A stretch of 64,000 nt of DNA from assembly GCF_000445475.1 (NCBI RefSeq), contig NZ_AUPZ01000005.1:124001-188000 (forward strand), read 5' to 3'. The first letter of the stretch is position 1. The number at the start of each line of letters is the position of its first letter. A program made the position numbers and the translations under genes. Shown here in pieces: positions 62,729 through 64,000 of this stretch. Source of the DNA: Sulfurimonas hongkongensis. GTDB lineage: Bacteria > Campylobacterota > Campylobacteria > Campylobacterales > Sulfurimonadaceae. The notes under the pieces are model-generated. The model saw nothing but the letters and a program-made list of their open reading frames with translations. It did not search any database and had not been told where the DNA came from.

Positions 62729-63190
62729 CTATTTTCCTTTTTTTTCATAAATGATTTTTCTTATGTTTTCGCCGTTTTCTTCGCGCATTTTATCATACAA
62801 TCTTTGATATTTGAACTTTTCGTCTCGACTAATCGGGCTTCTAATAGATTTGTATTCAACTAATTTACCATCTTTAAAAACTCCAGAGACAATAGCCTCA
62901 ACCCAGTAGTAGCCTTTGTCCTTTCGCAAATTTTTGATAACACCTCTCCACTGCTCACCGTTATGAAGAGCCTCCCACAACTCACTAAAAACAATGCTTG
63001 GCATATCTGGATGCCTTACAATACTGTGAGGTTTTCCTAGAAGCTCATCTTCTTCATATCCACTTATCTCGCAAAATGTCTCATTTGCATATGTGATATT
63101 TCCATCTAAGTCAGTTCTTGAGATGATTATCTCTTCTAAGGGAACCTCAGTCTCAAACAAAAACTCACTTTCGTTGTATTGCATGCTCAT
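62729..63190 (-). CDS. Standalone PAS-domain (Aer-type) protein in the nap cluster
   Basis: 153 residues, almost wholly one PAS domain: IIISRTDLDGNITYANETFCEISGYEEDELLGKPHSIVRHPDM, FSELWEALHNGEQWRGVIKNLRKDKGYYWVEAIVSG and YKSIRSPISRDEKFKYQ. The NGEQWRG and KGYYWV wording is of the Aer/FAD-binding type. There is no output domain. It lies between napL (4-base gap) and napD (1-base gap), so it is translated with the nitrate reductase genes. It could sense redox state or signal to chemotaxis partners in trans. Confidence 0.88.
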   Translation of the reverse strand: MSMQYNESEFLFETEVPLEEIIISRTDLDGNITYANETFCEISGYEEDELLGKPHSIVRHPDMPSIVFSELWEALHNGEQWRGVIKNLRKDKGYYWVEAIVSGVFKDGKLVEYKSIRSPISRDEKFKYQRLYDKMREENGENIRKIIYEKKGK

Positions 63191-63194
63191 CCTT

Positions 63195-64000
63195 TTAATT
63201 GATTTTATAGTAGTTTAGAGTTGTTGAATCACTACCTATAAAAAATTCTTTTTCATTTAAAAAAAGAATTTTTGAAATAGTTCCTTTGTTCCCTCCAAAA
63301 TGACCAATACTACTATGTGTAGAGATTTTAAAGACTTCTACATTGTTTTGCTCATCATTGGAATACGCAACTAATTGAGCATTAGGCGAGATAGCTACAC
63401 TATAGATAAGAAATTCAGCCATTTTATAGAAATTTGAGCCATTGTTTAGGTTGTAAACTACTGTTTTTCTATCTTGTCCAGCAGTAACTACGATACCCTT
63501 TTGGCTATCTACTTGAAAAACATTATCTAAGTTTTGACCACTTAGCATTTTGACAAATGATCCATCTTTTGTCTTGTGTATTTTTAAGTTACCACTCTCA
63601 TCTGCTATAACCACTCTAGTTTTATCATCTATAAGAACAAAATCAGAAAACTTTGATTGTGATATTTGGGTCTTATAATTTTGCTTTTTATTTTTTATAT
63701 CATATGAGATGATTTCATTACTTAAGAGACCTAGTAGCAGAGTGTCTTTATCTAAAAATTTTGCTTTTGCAATAAAAAGCCCATCAGTATAAGGAATGAT
63801 AAGTTCGAGTTTTTTATCTCTGTATATATGAACTCTTCTAGCACCTTTTTTAGCTTGTGATAAAATCATAACCATGTCACCAATCACATCTACAGAGTAG
63901 ATTTTAGAGTCTATGATATCTCCCATAAAGTCTGTTATTTGTGATACTTTTATCTTTTTGAGTAGCTCTTTAGTCTCAAGATCAAAAATATCAACACTGC
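63195..64000 (-). CDS. napL: NapL-like beta-propeller protein, 5' end outside the window
   Basis: The frame is open to the right edge, beyond the internal Met at 63926, so the N-terminus is missing; ~268 residues are visible. It is a WD-like repeat protein with blade strands such as VDVIGDMVMILSQAKKGARR, DTLLLGLLSNEIISYDIKNK, VLIDDKTRVVIADESGNLKI, VVTAGQDRKTVVYNL and VAYSNDEQNNVEVF. NapL is an uncharacterised propeller found in the nap operons of Campylobacterota (order napAGHBFLD as I recall). It is assigned from fold plus neighbourhood of napD. Confidence 0.8.
   Translation of the reverse strand, partial: SVDIFDLETKELLKKIKVSQITDFMGDIIDSKIYSVDVIGDMVMILSQAKKGARRVHIYRDKKLELIIPYTDGLFIAKAKFLDKDTLLLGLLSNEIISYDIKNKKQNYKTQISQSKFSDFVLIDDKTRVVIADESGNLKIHKTKDGSFVKMLSGQNLDNVFQVDSQKGIVVTAGQDRKTVVYNLNNGSNFYKMAEFLIYSVAISPNAQLVAYSNDEQNNVEVFKISTHSSIGHFGGNKGTISKILFLNEKEFFIGSDSTTLNYYKIN

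Noticed and set aside
1-64000. tRNA, rRNA or other known structured RNA genes
   Set aside because: I scanned the spacers for tRNA-like cloverleaves, rRNA segments and common riboswitches (including TPP before thiD) and saw none I could support by eye.

Overview
The window looks like a stretch of chromosome from a Campylobacterota (Epsilonproteobacteria) chemolithotroph, most like Sulfurimonas or a close relative. The grounds are the low GC content, dense short-spaced operons, use of TTG and GTG starts, a CheV-CheA(REC)-CheW chemotaxis block, a NapL/NapD nitrate-reductase cluster, a HoxEFUYH-type NAD-linked NiFe hydrogenase, and a yajC-secD-secF-(small membrane protein)-leuS-lptE-folC-M23 peptidase-bactofilin-mfd order that I recall from Helicobacter pylori. 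The genus is inferred from gene content, not from a marker-gene search.

Layout. 1-2.4 kb: the 3' end of a Xer-type recombinase, then three overlapping genes whose architecture resembles PilM/PilN/PilO. 2.4-6.1 kb: tilS and rimO on the minus strand, a hairpin-rich spacer, and a BaiN/HI0933-type flavoprotein. 6.1-7.5 kb: a decaying island holding a repeat element with terminal inverted repeats and an expanded 21-bp tandem array, a broken mazEF pair, and a thiD that has lost its catalytic segment. 7.5-14.6 kb: DUF523/DUF1722 protein, photolyase, phasin-like protein, UbiB-family kinase, CbiX, an AraC/GyrI regulator and a biotin carboxylase subunit. 14.7-29.3 kb: the secretion, translation, cell-shape and repair supercluster. 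29.3-35.4 kb: two small minus-strand genes (one a receptor remnant), a two-component system, a small predicted DNA-binding protein, dnaX and a CheX-type protein. 35.4-38.5 kb: a second repeat element, murI, a duplicated hairpin spacer, rho and a MarR regulator. 38.5-43.5 kb: the hydrogenase operon with its maturation protease. 43.6-50.7 kb: an HD-GYP protein, a third (half) repeat element, an RND tripartite efflux operon and an SMR protein. 50.7-61.6 kb: greA-argC-LpxH-like, cheV-cheA-cheW, an Mla-type lipid transport operon with an auxiliary lipoprotein, and pepP. 61.6-64.0 kb: the distal end of a periplasmic nitrate reductase operon with a PAS protein between napL and napD.

The genes fit a motile Gram-negative that can couple hydrogen oxidation to nitrate reduction. 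Hox would supply NADH and Nap would take electrons; a standalone PAS protein and chemotaxis proteins may link redox state to behaviour. Mla, LptE and the LpxH-like protein serve the outer membrane, and M23 peptidase plus bactofilin serve cell shape.

The less ordinary signals are in the non-coding DNA and at gene edges. One is a dispersed repeat family with terminal inverted repeats, in three copies, two carrying independently expanded 21-bp arrays. Another is a set of intergenic hairpins with different stems but nearly the same octanucleotide loop (GACTTGTT). The third group is broken or oddly started genes: mazEF, thiD, a chemoreceptor remnant, and ubiB and mlaE, whose conserved reading frames begin upstream of any standard start codon. 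I found no CRISPR array, no tRNA or rRNA gene and no intact insertion sequence.
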